Source: Flavihumibacter cheonanensis
Lineage (GTDB): Bacteria; Bacteroidota; Bacteroidia; Chitinophagales; Chitinophagaceae
NCBI RefSeq assembly: GCF_022352215.1
Contig: NZ_JAKRWF010000002.1
Location: 620,001 to 684,000, forward strand
DNA length: 64,000 nt
Direction of reading: 5' to 3'
Made by a program: the position numbers and the translations under genes. Shown here piece after piece: positions 63,961 through 64,000 of this stretch (positions are counted from its first letter, which is position 1; every line of letters begins with the position of its first letter). The notes below the pieces were generated by a model. That model saw nothing but the letters and a program-made list of their open reading frames with translations, made no database searches and was not told the origin of the DNA.

Positions 63961-64000
63961 GTTGAGTCCGATGGATAATGAACTACTAATTAACCGTACG

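Overview
The window looks like a chromosomal segment of a Bacteroidota bacterium, most likely family Chitinophagaceae. The support is two SusC/SusD pairs, -7 promoter boxes of the TAnnTTTG type, almost no Shine-Dalgarno sequences, and many secreted or lipoprotein genes. No rRNA, tRNA, CRISPR array, intact insertion sequence or phage gene was seen. The genus cannot be fixed from the sequence alone.

Region by region. Positions 1-13.8 kb are mixed: the end of an MFS efflux pump, an RRM RNA-binding protein with a long leader and a strong terminator, an MG2/plug-domain surface protein, an AhpD-like protein, a GH29 fucosidase plus DUF2264 pair with a LacI regulator, a META lipoprotein plus lipase, an orphan 2-oxoacid:ferredoxin oxidoreductase beta subunit, a cupin, a TsaC/YciO-like protein and RNase HII. 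Positions 13.8-18.05 kb hold a reactive-sulfur operon: a Crp/Fnr regulator, a CstB-like persulfide dioxygenase-rhodanese, a rhodanese, a small membrane protein, thioredoxin and two YeeE/YedE half-transporters.

Positions 18-34.4 kb form what I read as one functional unit. It holds a complete 4-hydroxyproline degradation set (epimerase, D-hydroxyproline oxidase, DHDPS-family deaminase, 2-oxoglutarate semialdehyde dehydrogenase, amino acid permease), a secreted DUF885 peptidase, and a SusC/SusD/GH127/AraC locus. GH127 includes beta-L-arabinofuranosidases that cut arabinose from hydroxyproline-rich plant glycoproteins, so the whole block could be a system for using extensin-like glycoproteins, both sugar and imino acid.

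Positions 34.5-40.4 kb hold a sulfide:quinone oxidoreductase operon, heme A synthase and a membrane patatin. The SQR promoter and the persulfide dioxygenase promoter share the same inverted repeat at the same distance from the -7 box, so the two distant operons are probably one regulon. Positions 40.3-45.6 kb are worn and mixed: an SDR pseudogene with an internal deletion, an ECF sigma pseudogene beside an intact YciI gene, an eight-copy 11-bp tandem repeat, an AT-rich SDR/AraC pair that looks acquired, and a gene fragment.

Positions 45.6-57.3 kb hold a second polysaccharide utilization locus. SusC, SusD and an uncharacterised 802-residue protein with a large internal duplication are on the minus strand. 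Opposite them are a membrane-tethered putative regulator, an uncharacterised secreted protein and a GH27 alpha-galactosidase, followed by the remains of what looks like a GH43 gene. Positions 57.3-64 kb are housekeeping or unknown: a lipoprotein, a nitrilase-family hydrolase, a DUF2157/DUF4401/GDYXXLXY membrane module, MsrA, an amidohydrolase and a TonB C-terminal-like protein.
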